Shown one piece after another: positions 1-9,784 of a stretch of DNA of 64,000 nucleotides; position 1 is the stretch's first letter, and each line of letters starts with the position of its first letter. Origin of the DNA: JAHFUA01 sp963808725. Its GTDB lineage: Bacteria; Acidobacteriota; Terriglobia; Terriglobales; Acidobacteriaceae. The DNA lies in NCBI GenBank assembly GCA_963808725.1, contig CAWEGO010000001.1:806001-870000 (forward strand), given 5' to 3'. A program made the translations under genes and the position numbers. A model generated the notes under the pieces. The model worked only from the letters and a program-made list of their open reading frames with translations. It was not told where the DNA came from and searched no databases.

Positions 1-284
1 TCCCAGTCTTCGCCTGCGGCGGCATCGAACAGCATACGAGCGCCGTCGCGGCGCTCCGAGATCCCAGTCAGCGCAATCTTCAGCACCAGGCCGGGCCAGC
101 CGGCGTCGGAAATCACGAGGTTGCTGCCTCCGCCCAGGACGAACAGAGGCCATCCGCGCGTCTGCGCTTCGGCGACGGCGGCCCGCACATCCTCCTCGCT
201 GCGGGCTTCAGCGAAGTAGCGCGCCGGGCCGCCGACCTTGAAGGTGGTCAGTGGCGCCAGCGGAACCTGTTGCTGGATTTGCAC
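1..284 (-). CDS. murB: UDP-N-acetylenolpyruvoylglucosamine reductase, N-terminal part
   Basis: The reverse complement of the first 284 bases encodes the beginning of MurB, the cytoplasmic flavoenzyme that reduces enolpyruvyl-UDP-GlcNAc to UDP-MurNAc in peptidoglycan synthesis. The visible 94 or so residues carry the typical early motif TTFKVGGPA (about residues 13-21) and the FAD-binding loop LGGGSNLV (about 50-57). The GTG at 284 is the best start: it sits about 15 residues before the conserved TTFKVGG, as usual in the family. The rest of the gene lies beyond the left edge of the window. The next gene on the same strand starts upstream, with its stop at about 308. Confidence 0.93.
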   Translation of the reverse strand, partial: MQIQQQVPLAPLTTFKVGGPARYFAEARSEEDVRAAVAEAQTRGWPLFVLGGGSNLVISDAGWPGLVLKIALTGISERRDGARMLFDAAAGEDW

Positions 285-307
285 GCGGCCCAGAATAGCA
301 GAGAGCG

Positions 308-1453
308 TCAGGGTGTCGGTTCCTGGGCAATGAAGGACTTCACCGCAATCTGGTTGGGCTGAATGCCGACCGGGACCAAGGTATGCAGCGCGAAGGGCGC
401 GGGGTTGGCCTTGGTGGTTTTGTCGCGCTTGAGAAGCACGGCTACGTCACCGGCGAGCGCGTCGGCCACCAGCAGAAAATGCTGATTGGGGCTGAGCGCC
501 AAGGCATCCGGGCGGCTGCCGACCATCACCGTGGATACCAGCTTGCCGGTGTCGATGCTGTAGACGGCCACGGTATCGGCGCCGAAGTTGCTCACGTACA
601 GCAGCGAGTTGTCGCCGCTAACCACCGCGTGCGATGGGTGAGTGCCGATCAGGAAGGTGCCGCCAACCTCGTTGGTCGAGGTCTCGATAACTGAGATGCT
701 GTCGGAATCGAAGTTGCAGACGAACAGCTCGCCGCCATCGGGCTTAAGCGCGAGGCTGACCGGCGTCTCGCCAACATCGAGCAGGGTAAGCAGGCTCCCG
801 GCTCGCAGGTCGAGCACGGCAACCTGCGACGAGCCGCTGCAGGCGACGAACGCCTTGGTGGAATCCGCCAGGATCGCGATCTCTCCCGGTTCATGGCATA
901 CGGTGATGGTCGCGCGGACCTGGTTGCGGTCGGCATCGATGAGCGAGACCGAATCGCCGCCGCGGTTCGAGACCACGACCGTCTTGCCATCGGGTGAAAC
1001 GCGCGCCACGCCCGGCGCTCCGCCCACGCCGACGGTCACCAGCACGCGGCGCGCCTCGAGATCCAGCACCGAGACGTTGGCCGAGCCGGCATTGGCCACG
1101 TAGCCGCGCTTGCCGTCCGGCGAGATGTCGATGAAGTAGGGCGCGTGGTGTACGCCAATTGTCGCCACCACCAGGTTGCGCTCGGCGTCGATCACGCTGA
1201 CGTTGTCGGAACCGGTATTGGCCACGTAGAGTTCGTTGCGCACGGGACTGGCGGTCACGCCGGTGGGATTGCGGCCCACGGGTATGGTCTTGATAGCGCG
1301 GAAGCTGTAGAGATCAAGGACGCTGACGCTGTTGCTGCGGCCGTTGGTGATGTAGGCGTACTGTCGCAGGTCTGGAAGCGGTTCGCGCCGGCAGCCGCCG
1401 AGCGTGAGCAGGCACAGGCCCGCGAGGGCGGCGATCTGATTCCTGAGACTCAA
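308..1453 (-). CDS. YVTN-type beta-propeller repeat lipoprotein
   Basis: This 381-residue protein is predicted to be exported and lipidated: a hydrophobic signal ends in the lipobox LGGC, with Cys at residue 21. The rest is a string of about eight blocks of roughly 40 residues, each with a variant of YVANTGSDNVSVID, the signature of the YVTN family beta-propeller. Members of this family form seven- or eight-bladed propellers; most have no assigned activity. It lies 3 bases downstream of the DAHP synthase gene and just before murB on the same strand, so it may be cotranscribed, but no functional link to either is evident. Confidence 0.9.
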   Translation of the reverse strand: MSLRNQIAALAGLCLLTLGGCRREPLPDLRQYAYITNGRSNSVSVLDLYSFRAIKTIPVGRNPTGVTASPVRNELYVANTGSDNVSVIDAERNLVVATIGVHHAPYFIDISPDGKRGYVANAGSANVSVLDLEARRVLVTVGVGGAPGVARVSPDGKTVVVSNRGGDSVSLIDADRNQVRATITVCHEPGEIAILADSTKAFVACSGSSQVAVLDLRAGSLLTLLDVGETPVSLALKPDGGELFVCNFDSDSISVIETSTNEVGGTFLIGTHPSHAVVSGDNSLLYVSNFGADTVAVYSIDTGKLVSTVMVGSRPDALALSPNQHFLLVADALAGDVAVLLKRDKTTKANPAPFALHTLVPVGIQPNQIAVKSFIAQEPTP

Positions 1454-1456
1454 CGT

Positions 1457-2494
1457 CTAGCGAGCGGCTGCGGCCGCCGGTGTCAGTTCACGGTGCAGCA
1501 CGGCGGCAATCTGCCGAACTTCCGACATCAATTCGTCGAACTGATCGGGATAGAGCGACTGCGGGCCGTCGGAGAGCGCGCGGTCGGGATCGTTGTGCAC
1601 TTCGACGATCAGGCCGTCCGAGCCCACCGCCACCGCCGCCCGCGAAAGCGGCGTCACCTTGTTGCGCTTGCCGGTGCCGTGGCTGGGGTCCACCAGGATG
1701 GGCAGGTGGCTCAGGCGATGCACCGCCGGTACCACGCTCAGGTCCAGGGTGTTGCGGGTGTGGTCGGCGAAGGTGCGCACCCCGCGCTCGCATAGGATCA
1801 CGTTGTAGTTGCCTTCGCACATCACGTACTCGGCGGCCATGAGGAACTCTTCCAGAGTCGCGGCCATACCGCGCTTCAGCAACACCGGCTTCTTTGATCG
1901 CCCGGCGCGCTTCAGCAGGGAGAAATTCTGCATGTTGCGGGCGCCGATCTGGATGACGTCGGCGTACTCTTCCACCAGCTCCAGCGACTCGTTGTCGATG
2001 GCCTCGGTGACGATGCGCATGCCCCAGCGCTCGCGCACTTCCGCCAGGATCCGCAAGCCTTCTTCGCCGAGCCCTTGAAAAGAATAGGGTGAGGTGCGCG
2101 GCTTGTAGGCGCCGCCGCGGAAGAACTGTGCCCCGGCGCGATGTACGCGCTCGGCGATGGCGAAAACCTGCTCGCGGCTTTCCACCGCGCACGGCCCGGC
2201 AATAACCGCCAACTCCGGTCCGCCGATGCTGGTGGAGTTGCTGAACCGCACGATCGTGTTGTCCTGCTTGACGTCGCGGCTCACCAGCTTGTAGGGCTTG
2301 GTGACGCGAATCACCTCAACCACGCCCGGCATCTCTTCCAGGCCGATCTCGACCTCGCCGCGATTGCCGGTGATGCCGATGGCGGTGCGCTCCGCCCCGG
2401 GAATGGCGTGGGCGCGGAGCCCGGCGGCCTCAATTTTCTGGCAGACCGCACGTACCTGCTCTTCCGTAGCGTGCGCTTGCATGACAACTAGCAT
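1457..2494 (-). CDS. aroF: 3-deoxy-7-phosphoheptulonate synthase (DAHP synthase), type I-beta
   Basis: Catalyses the first step of the shikimate pathway, condensing phosphoenolpyruvate and erythrose 4-phosphate. The 345-residue protein has an N-terminal ferredoxin-like regulatory domain (about residues 1-70), as in the Thermotoga/Bacillus-type enzyme, followed by the TIM-barrel. Recognisable segments are AGPCAVES, GAYKPRTSPYSFQG, the metal and substrate loop around ILCERGVRTF, and DPSHGTGKR near the C-terminus. Length and motifs are complete. The N-terminal domain in this subfamily usually mediates feedback inhibition by aromatic products; this is inferred from the family. A second shikimate gene, aroK, lies at 42700-43248. 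Confidence 0.95.
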   Translation of the reverse strand: MLVVMQAHATEEQVRAVCQKIEAAGLRAHAIPGAERTAIGITGNRGEVEIGLEEMPGVVEVIRVTKPYKLVSRDVKQDNTIVRFSNSTSIGGPELAVIAGPCAVESREQVFAIAERVHRAGAQFFRGGAYKPRTSPYSFQGLGEEGLRILAEVRERWGMRIVTEAIDNESLELVEEYADVIQIGARNMQNFSLLKRAGRSKKPVLLKRGMAATLEEFLMAAEYVMCEGNYNVILCERGVRTFADHTRNTLDLSVVPAVHRLSHLPILVDPSHGTGKRNKVTPLSRAAVAVGSDGLIVEVHNDPDRALSDGPQSLYPDQFDELMSEVRQIAAVLHRELTPAAAAAR

Positions 2495-2656
2495 GGCTGG
2501 ACCCTCGGAGAAACCCTACAGTGTACAGCAGTTGCCCGAGGCCGGTCATCGGCCACCTCTCGGTACCCTGTCCTGTGGGACATTACCGCGCGGGGTACTG
2601 ACGGATAACTACGGACTGCCATGCCCCGGGAAAGCTGCTAAACTTTTTCCAAAAGC

Positions 2657-4540
2657 ATGGGGGATAGGATGGCCAGTCAACGGAGTGCTCCCCTCATTCT
2701 CTGTGTGGATGACGACGCAACCGGACTGCGTTTCCGCCAGCTCATACTGGAAGCCAAAGGTTACAAGGTTCTTCTGGCCACCTCGGCCCAGCAGGGAATG
2801 CAGCTCTTCCAATCCAATACCGTCAACCTGGTGATCACCGACCACCTGATCGGGCGCTCGATGGGGACGGCGATGGCCGCGGCCCTCAAGCGCCTGCAGC
2901 CGGACATTCCCATCATCATCCTCTCCGGGAGCAGCAACCCGCCTGAAGGGGTCGAGTGTGCGGATGTCTTCGTGTGCAAGAGCGAAGGTCCGGAGGTCCT
3001 GCTGCAGCGTGTCTCGGCGCTGCTGGGACGCGGCAGCAAGCAGGGTCGGGCTGCTGCCGCCGCCGATCGGCTTACCCTGCTCAGCCGGGAGCGGCTGGCA
3101 ACCATTGTGGAATCGGTGGTGGACGCGATCATCACCGTGGGGGCCGACCAGCGCATCGTCCTGTTCAACAAGGCGGCGGAAACCATTTTCCGCTGTCCCA
3201 GCGAAGAGGCGCTGGGCAAGCCGCTCGACACCTTCATCCCGGAGCGCTTTCGCGCCAGCCACCGCGAGCACATCCAGAGGTTTGGGCGCAACGGAGTCAC
3301 CAGCCGCTCCATGTCTTCGCCGAGCGTTCTGGTCGGGCTGCGGGCGGACGGAAAAGAGTTTCCCATCGAGGCGAGCATCTCGCAGGCGGGTGGCGACGGG
3401 GAGAAGTTTTTCACCGTGATCCTGCGCGACATCTCGGCCCGCAAGCAGGGCGAGGAGAAGCAGGCGCAACTGGCCGCCATCGTCGATTCCTCCGAGGATG
3501 CCATCATCAGCAAGACGCTGGGCGGCATCGTGCTCACCTGGAACCAGGCGGCCGAGCGCATCTACGGCTATCGCGCCGACGAGATGATTGGCAAGCCGAT
3601 CTCCATCGTGTTCCCCGCAGACAAACTGGCCGAGGGCGATGAGGTTCTCGCCAAGATCCGCCGTGGCGAAAAGCTCGAGCACTACGAAACCACGCGCGTC
3701 ACCAAGGATGGCCGGCTGCTGCACGTCGCGTTGACCATTTCCCCCATTCGCGATGCGCAGGGGACAATCATCGGGGCTTCCACCATCGCGCGCGACCTTA
3801 CCCAGATCAAGATGGCGGAGCAGGCGCTGCGCAACTCCGAGAAGCTGGTGGTGGCCGGACGCATGGCCGCCACCGTCGCGCACGAGATTAACGGCCCCCT
3901 GGAGGCCGTGGCCAACATTCTTTTCCTGCTGGAACAGGCGGAAATCGGCAAGACCGCACGTGAATTCGTCACCACCGCGCAGGCAGAGGTCAAAAGGATC
4001 GGCCAGATCACCAAGCTGACTCTCGGCTTCCACCGCGAGGGCGAAGATCGCCATATGACGCCGCTCAAGGTGACGGAATTGTTTGACGGCATCCTCACCC
4101 TATATGGCTACCGTATCGCTTCTCTGGGCGTGGAGATCGAAAAGCGCTATGACAGCCTGGGCGAAGTGGTCGGCGACGCCAGCGAGCTGCGACAGGTGTT
4201 CTCCAACCTGATCGTCAATGCCGTGGATGCCCTTGCCAAGAAGGGCGACCGGCTCTGCATCCACGTTCAGGATTCGCCGGAGTGGGCCGGCCTGGGGCGG
4301 AAAGGCGTCCGCGTCATCGTGGCGGACAACGGCTCGGGTATTCCTCGCGAGGTCCGTCACCGGCTCTTCGAGCCGTTCTTCACCACCAAGGGTGAGAAAG
4401 GCACAGGGCTGGGATTGTGGGTCTCGCAGAGCCTGGTGGATAAGCACGGCGGCCAGCTCCGCGTGCGAAGCACTCCCGGCAAGGGGACGGCCTTCTCGAT
4501 TTTCCTGCCCAGAGACGCCGTCGGCGCCAAGGCCGCGTAG
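2657..4540 (+). CDS. Hybrid sensor histidine kinase: receiver-PAS-PAS-HisKA-HATPase
   Basis: A soluble 627-residue signalling protein with no membrane segment. The order is a CheY-like receiver (about 14-130, phospho-acceptor Asp62 in VITDH), PAS (about 145-270), a second PAS (about 275-395) and a histidine kinase core. His409 lies in VAHEINGPL; the N-box is NLIVNAVDAL, and the ATP-lid boxes are ADNGSGIP, FEPFFTTK and GTGLGL. An N-terminal receiver suggests that the kinase is itself controlled by another phosphodonor. The receiver keeps a Lys (CKSEGP), but not in the usual KP context. No partner response regulator lies next to it. The ATG at 2669 is an alternative start with a better-placed purine stretch (GGGGAT). 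The signal sensed is unknown. Confidence 0.92.
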   Translation: MGDRMASQRSAPLILCVDDDATGLRFRQLILEAKGYKVLLATSAQQGMQLFQSNTVNLVITDHLIGRSMGTAMAAALKRLQPDIPIIILSGSSNPPEGVECADVFVCKSEGPEVLLQRVSALLGRGSKQGRAAAAADRLTLLSRERLATIVESVVDAIITVGADQRIVLFNKAAETIFRCPSEEALGKPLDTFIPERFRASHREHIQRFGRNGVTSRSMSSPSVLVGLRADGKEFPIEASISQAGGDGEKFFTVILRDISARKQGEEKQAQLAAIVDSSEDAIISKTLGGIVLTWNQAAERIYGYRADEMIGKPISIVFPADKLAEGDEVLAKIRRGEKLEHYETTRVTKDGRLLHVALTISPIRDAQGTIIGASTIARDLTQIKMAEQALRNSEKLVVAGRMAATVAHEINGPLEAVANILFLLEQAEIGKTAREFVTTAQAEVKRIGQITKLTLGFHREGEDRHMTPLKVTELFDGILTLYGYRIASLGVEIEKRYDSLGEVVGDASELRQVFSNLIVNAVDALAKKGDRLCIHVQDSPEWAGLGRKGVRVIVADNGSGIPREVRHRLFEPFFTTKGEKGTGLGLWVSQSLVDKHGGQLRVRSTPGKGTAFSIFLPRDAVGAKAA

Positions 4541-4588
4541 CGCACGCTCGGGTTTCGCCATAGCCTCTGCAGGCGCTATGCTTGCGCC

Positions 4589-5536
4589 ATGGCGATCTCC
4601 ATGGCCCGCGAGCAGGACATCCTGAAGCTGCTGCCGCCGAAGCGGCCGCCGCGGCGGACCGCGCGGAGGATCGGGATCCACACCTCCACCGCGGGCGGGG
4701 TCGAGAACGCCGCCGAACGTGCCTGGCGCCTGGGCTGCAGCACCTTCCAGATTTTTTCCTCGAGTCCGCGGCAGTGGAAGCCGTATGAGCTCGGGTCGAA
4801 GCAATGCGCGGAAATGCGCCGCCTGCGCGAGAAGTACGATCTCAAGCCCCTGGTTGTCCATGCCAGCTACCTGCTGAACCTCGCCGGCGGCAATCCCGAG
4901 TTCTACGCCAAGACCATCGCTGCGTTTCGCGGGGAGCTCGAGCGCGGGCTGGCGCTCTGTGCCGAGTATCTCGTCGTTCATCCCGGATCGTTTCGTGGCG
5001 CGAGCCGGGAAGAAGGCCTGGCGCGCGCCGCCTATGCTATCCGCGAGGGAACCGCGGGACTCGACTTGGCCGAAGGTGGACTGACCGTGCTGATCGAGAA
5101 CACCGCCGGCGCCGAGTACTCGTTGGGCGCGAGCTTCGAGCACGTGGCGGCGCTGGTGGGCGTGCTGCGCGAATTCATCCCGGTGGCTGCGTGCATGGAT
5201 ACGTGCCACATCCACGTGGCGGGCTACGACATTGTCACGCCGGCGGGCTACGAGGTCACGCTGCGACAGATTGACGATACAGTCGGCCTCAAGAATGTCC
5301 CAGTTTGGCATTGCAACGATGCCAAAGCCGCCTTCGGCTCAAAGCTTGACCGCCATCAGCACATCGGCCAGGGCACGGTCGGTACAACGCCTTTTAAGCG
5401 TCTGTTGAATGACCCTCGGGTGGCGCGTGCCGCCTTCATCGCCGAGACGCCGATTGACGAGCCGGGCGATGATCGTCGAAACGTCGAAATGTTGAAGTCG
5501 TTGGTGAATCGTTCCCGATCACGAAAAGCCAAGTAG
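4589..5536 (+). CDS. nfo: Deoxyribonuclease IV (AP endonuclease IV)
   Basis: Class II AP endonuclease that incises 5' to abasic sites in base-excision repair, using a trinuclear Zn centre in a TIM barrel. The 315-residue protein shows the family's metal-binding segments in order: VVHASYLLN, VVHPGSF, IENTAGAEYS, ACMDTCHIHVAGYD, HCNDAKAAFGSKLDRHQHIGQG and FIAETP. The first 25 residues, rich in basic and Pro residues, are an extension relative to the E. coli enzyme; the core begins near RIGIHTSTAGG. It starts about 50 bases after the kinase gene. A short palindromic repeat follows its stop codon directly. Confidence 0.95.
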   Translation: MAISMAREQDILKLLPPKRPPRRTARRIGIHTSTAGGVENAAERAWRLGCSTFQIFSSSPRQWKPYELGSKQCAEMRRLREKYDLKPLVVHASYLLNLAGGNPEFYAKTIAAFRGELERGLALCAEYLVVHPGSFRGASREEGLARAAYAIREGTAGLDLAEGGLTVLIENTAGAEYSLGASFEHVAALVGVLREFIPVAACMDTCHIHVAGYDIVTPAGYEVTLRQIDDTVGLKNVPVWHCNDAKAAFGSKLDRHQHIGQGTVGTTPFKRLLNDPRVARAAFIAETPIDEPGDDRRNVEMLKSLVNRSRSRKAK

Positions 5537-5560
5537 AGACGCAGCAGGCTGCGTCTCTGC
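5533..5560. repeat. Dispersed palindromic repeat, copy 1
   Basis: Immediately after the nfo stop codon, the arms AGAGACGCAG and CTGCGTCTCT pair perfectly around a 4-base loop. It belongs to the same family as the copies at 19927-19956 and 60269-60298. It could act as a transcript 3' hairpin, but no T-run follows. Confidence 0.8.
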
Positions 5561-5625
5561 AGAGATGAGGGATCGTCGCTCCTCCGTGTAAAATTAAAAG
5601 ATTAGTTACGTATGCCGTGACGAAG

Positions 5626-6110
5626 ATGAGACGTCTATCTTTCGTTGTTCTACTATTGATGTTGATCGCTGTGAACGGCCAACGAACGTTCGGCTCGAAT
5701 CTGCAAATGGCTTAGCATTTGAAATGACGGGAGATGGAAGCGTCGGCCAACTGACCGTGTTTGCTCCCCGGCACCGCGAGGAGGCAAGTAGCCCCTCGGA
5801 CCAACGGTTTGCAATCTGGATGATCGAGCCCGTTAATGGGTACCTCAATGGTCCTCGTATCGCTCAGCTTAAGAGCGTGAAATACGGCTCGGTCCCGACT
5901 GGGTACAGACAGGTCATCCCAGCGGACGGGCATTCGCCGGAACCACTTTTGCCAGGAAAGACATATTTGCTAACGATATCGACCGTGGGTGCTACCGGCT
6001 TCGGCAGATGGTTTGCAGTGAAAGAACGAGGAGCTGAATTCGTAAATCTCAGTGGTCCTTGCTTTCAGGATAACCGTGGCCAATGGAAGAGAGTCAATTG
6101 TTCCGATTGA
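5626..6110 (+). CDS. Small lipoprotein, interrupted by a one-base frameshift
   Basis: The ATG at 5626 opens a signal peptide (MRRLSFVVLLLMLIA) that, as written, runs into TAG at 5713. In another frame a coherent coding stretch (CERPTNVRLESANGLAFEMT and on) continues to 6110. Adding one base just before 5670 joins the two and creates a perfect lipobox, LIA-Cys, giving a lipoprotein of about 161 residues. Without that change only an internal 128-residue frame starting at ATG 5724 is open, with no export signal. No known domain is recognised; the end has a Cys pair (GPCF and VNCSD). The break is either a sequence error or recent decay. Confidence 0.6.
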
Positions 6111-6180
6111 TATACGGTACAGAGGCCTACGCCTGCGATTGGGCAAGAAACTGTTCCTGGCACCGATCTCATTGAGCCTT

Positions 6181-8719
6181 ATGCCCGAACATTCCGCCGG
6201 CACCGATACCCGCGACGAGCGCTACGATCCGCAGCGCATCGAGGAGAAGTGGTCCGCCCGCTGGCAGCAGCAGCCGGAACTGTTCCGCGCCGAGCCCTTC
6301 GATTCGCCGCGTCCGAAATACTACGTGCTGGAGATGCTGCCCTATCCCTCGGGCGCGCTGCACATGGGGCACGTGCGCAACTACTCCATCGGCGACGCGC
6401 TGGCGCGTCACATGTGGATGAAGGGCTACAACGTCCTGCACCCTATGGGCTGGGACGCCTTCGGCCTGCCCGCCGAGAATGCCGCCATCAAGAACAACAC
6501 TCCGCCCCGGCAGTGGACGCTCTCCAACATCGCGCACATGAAGGCGCAGATGACGCGGCTGGGCTTCGCCTACGACTGGTCGAAGGAAGTCACGACTTGT
6601 CTGCCCGATTACTATCGCTGGAACCAGTGGTTCTTCCTCAAGATGTACGAGCGCGGCCTGGCCTACCGCAAGAAGAGCCGCGTGAACTGGTGTCCGGAGT
6701 GCGCTACCGTGCTCGCCAACGAGCAGGTGGTGAACGGCTGCTGTTGGCGGCACACCGAGACTCCGGTGCAGCAGCGCGAGCTGGAGCAGTGGTTCCTGCG
6801 CATTACCAACTACGCGCAGGAACTGCTGGACGATCTCGACCGCCTTCCCGGCTGGCCGGAAAAAGTCCTCACCATGCAGCGCAACTGGATCGGCCGCAGC
6901 CAGGGCGCACTGGTGGACTTCAAGCTCGACGGCCCCGCCGGCCCGGCCGGCGACAAGATCCCTGTGTTCACCACGCGCGTGGACACCATCTTCGGCGCGA
7001 CCTCGGTGCAGCTCGCCCCAGAGCATCCCATGGTCGCCGACCTGGTCGGCGACAATTCCGAGCTGTATACCAAGGTGGACCAGTTGACGGCCGAGCAGCG
7101 CCGCGCCAAGGAAGCCGGCGATGTCGGCGCGATCGAGAAGCACGGCGTCTTCACCGAACGCTATGCCATTAATCCGTACAACAGTGAGAAGGTGCCGATC
7201 TGGGTGGCGAATTATGTGCTGATGGATTACGGCACTGGCGCCATCATGTCCGTGCCCGCACATGACGAGCGCGACTATGAATTCGCCAAGAAGTACGGGC
7301 TCGAGATCCGCATAGTTATCCTGCCGCGGCGCGAGGGCGAACCCCCCGAAGCCGGCAAGGCAGACGTTGCCATGCTCCCCTACACCGGCACCGACAGCAT
7401 GTTGATCAACTCAGGCCCCTACGACGAACTCTCCTGCGAAAACGCCATGCAGCGCATGGCCCAGGACGCCGAGCGCGGCGGTTTCGGCAAAGCTGCCGTC
7501 ACCTATCGCCTGAAAGACTGGGGCATCTCGCGCCAGCGCTACTGGGGGACGCCCATTCCCATGCTGTACTGCGAGCGCTGCGGCATCGTGCCCGTGCCGG
7601 AAAAGGACCTGCCGGTGCTGCTGCCGGAGAACGTGGACATCACCCTCACCGGCGGCTCGCCGCTGGGCAAGGTCGAAGAATGGGTGAACGTGACGTGTCC
7701 GGCGTGCGGCGGCCCGGCGCGCCGCGAGACCGACACCATGGACACCTTCGTCGATTCGTCCTGGTACTTCTATCGCTACACCGACCCGACGGTCGCGACC
7801 GCGCCTGTAGACCGCAAGACCATTGCTTACTGGTTCGAGATTGACCAGTACATCGGCGGGGTCGAGCACGCCATCCTGCACCTGATCTACTCGCGCTTCT
7901 GGACCAAGGTGATGCGCGACCTGGGGCTGATCGCGAACTCGGAGCCGGTAGCGCGCCTGTTCACCCAGGGCATGATCATCAAAGATGGCGCCAAGATGTC
8001 GAAGAGCGTCGGTAACCTGGTTATCCCCGACGATATGATCGCGCGCTACGGGGCGGATGCCACGCGCATGTACACACTGTTTGCGACCTCTCCCGATCGC
8101 GAACTCGACTGGCAGGATGCCGGACTCGAGGGCATCAGCCGGTTTCTCTCGCGAGTACAGCGATTTTTTTCGGTGACTCATGAATATCCGGCTGAGCCGC
8201 AGCCCGCCGATCGAAGGGTCCTGCGCAAACTGCACCAGACGATCCGCCGCATCACGGAGGATTTCGACGGCCGCTGGCATTTCAATACTTCCATCGCTGC
8301 CCTGATGGAGCTGCTGAATCTTGTCCTGGAGGAGCGATCAAGCGGCGAGACCGAGAAGCATGCTCCTATGAGCGCGAGCGCACTGCGAGCCTTTCAGCGG
8401 AATTTCGTGCTGATGTTGCACCCGTTCGCTCCTTATCTAGCGCACGAGCTTTGGGAGAGGCTGGGCGCGACGTTCGAACCTGCTGCGCGCGCCTTGGCCG
8501 AAATACGATCCCGTGCTGGCGAAGGAAGACGAAGTCGAGATCGTGGTGCAGATCAACGGCAAGATTCGCGACCGGCTGTTCGTTCCTGCCGATTCTTCGG
8601 AGGAAGAGCTCCGGCGGCTGGCGCTCGCCGCTCCGAAAGTCCAGGCCGTGCTCGATGGCAAGCGGGTGGTGAAGGCTATCGTAGTGCCGGGCAAGCTGGT
8701 CAACATCGTATTGCGGTAA
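6181..8719 (+). CDS. leuS: Leucyl-tRNA synthetase, frameshifted near the C-terminus
   Basis: Class I synthetase that charges tRNA-Leu. The start ATG at 6181 gives MPEHSAGTDTRDERYDPQRI. The HIGH motif is HMGH at residues 61-64 and KMSKS is at about 605-609; the inserted CP1 editing domain and zinc-type cysteine pairs (CPEC, CERC, CPAC) are present. At about 8470 the frame breaks. Reading on gives nonsense to 8919, whereas skipping one base restores the expected C-terminal domain (RSNLLRAPWPKYDPVLAKED, then VVQINGKIRDR) up to the stop at 8719, for about 845 residues, a normal LeuS length. Since leuS is essential and normally single copy, a sequence error is more likely than a true mutation. Confidence 0.93.
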
Positions 8720-8752
8720 GAGAAACGCCACGGATTTTCACGGATTCAACGG

Positions 8753-9721
8753 ATGGTCTCTCGGTCTCCCATCAGCGAAGGTTTTCGCAGAGCGTTCCGC
8801 GAGCCGACGATCGTACTGGCCGAGATTGCCTGGCGCTGGAGCTTCGGCCTGGCAGCGCTGGCGCTCGTGGCGGGCTCGCTGTTTGCCTATCTGGACACGC
8901 TGCGCGTCAGCAATCCTGAGCTGATGGCACTGCGCGACCACCCGCGCTGGCTGATTGCCGATGCCGCCGGACACATCCTGCACGGCGGTCCGGGCCTGGT
9001 GATCGCGGTTGCCATCGTACTGCCGGCGATCTTCGTGCTGTGGATTGCGGCGGCCACGGTTGGGCGCGCCGCCACGCTCAAGGCGTTACTCCGCCGCGAA
9101 GGACGCGTCGCGCTCTTGCCCCAGTTGGGACTGAATTTCCTTCGCGCCAGCGTGACCCTGGCTTCGCTGATCGGATATCTCGGCGCAGCAATTCTTGCCG
9201 GCTGGGCCGCGGCCGGGGCTGACGGTGTTCGCCCGGGCGTTTTCCTGTTGGTGTTCGTCGTGCTTGGTACGGCTGTTGCCCTCGTGGGCTCGCACGTCCG
9301 CTGGTTTCTCTGCCTGGGAGCGATTCCCGCCGCGCGCGACGGCTGCGACACCTTCGCCGCCATCAGCGAAGCGGCTGGTCTTTTCCGCCGCCATCCGGGG
9401 AGGTTTGTCGGCGCGGGCGCCGTTTTCAGCACGATCCATGGCGTGCTCTTGGCGTTCTGCACCGTGGTCAGTCTGCTGGCCCTGTCCCTTGCCGACAGAG
9501 TACCGCTCGCCGCGACCCTATTCTTGCCGACAGTGATCACGTTGGCCTATTTCGCAGCGGCGGATTTCCTTTACGTGGCGCGATGGTCTGCGTACGTCGC
9601 CATCGACGAAAATGACCGCACGCCGCAACCCGTGGCCGTCGCGCCGGAGCCGCCGCCGCTGCCCATCCTGCCACCCGTATCCGAGCCGGGATTGCCCAGC
9701 CCGGAAGGAGCTGCCAGCTAA
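8753..9721 (+). CDS. Conserved membrane protein of unknown function
   Basis: A 322-residue protein with about six hydrophobic segments (near residues 30-50, 80-105, 130-155, 160-185, 225-250 and 255-280) and a Pro-rich C-terminal tail (about 295-322). The N-terminus is basic and cytoplasm-like. No catalytic motif is recognised. It follows leuS by 33 bases on the same strand and precedes guaA by 63 bases, so a shared transcript is possible, but neither neighbour suggests a function. The gap before it contains two copies of CACGGATT. Confidence 0.75.
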   Translation: MVSRSPISEGFRRAFREPTIVLAEIAWRWSFGLAALALVAGSLFAYLDTLRVSNPELMALRDHPRWLIADAAGHILHGGPGLVIAVAIVLPAIFVLWIAAATVGRAATLKALLRREGRVALLPQLGLNFLRASVTLASLIGYLGAAILAGWAAAGADGVRPGVFLLVFVVLGTAVALVGSHVRWFLCLGAIPAARDGCDTFAAISEAAGLFRRHPGRFVGAGAVFSTIHGVLLAFCTVVSLLALSLADRVPLAATLFLPTVITLAYFAAADFLYVARWSAYVAIDENDRTPQPVAVAPEPPPLPILPPVSEPGLPSPEGAAS

Positions 9722-9784
9722 GAGCTAGTGGCGAGCGGCTGCCTTCTCCCTTTACACTGTCTTCAACTTCTGCCATCTTTGTTT

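Noticed and set aside
2609..4054. Long open frame of about 480 codons on the minus strand
   Set aside because: It is antisense to the histidine kinase gene, whose domains are unmistakable; its composition is a mirror of GC-rich codon bias.
8720..8919. Continuation of leuS to 8919 as a 955-residue protein
   Set aside because: The last 150 residues are out of frame, Arg/Gly/Ser-rich and overlap the next gene's start; the true C-terminus ends at 8719.
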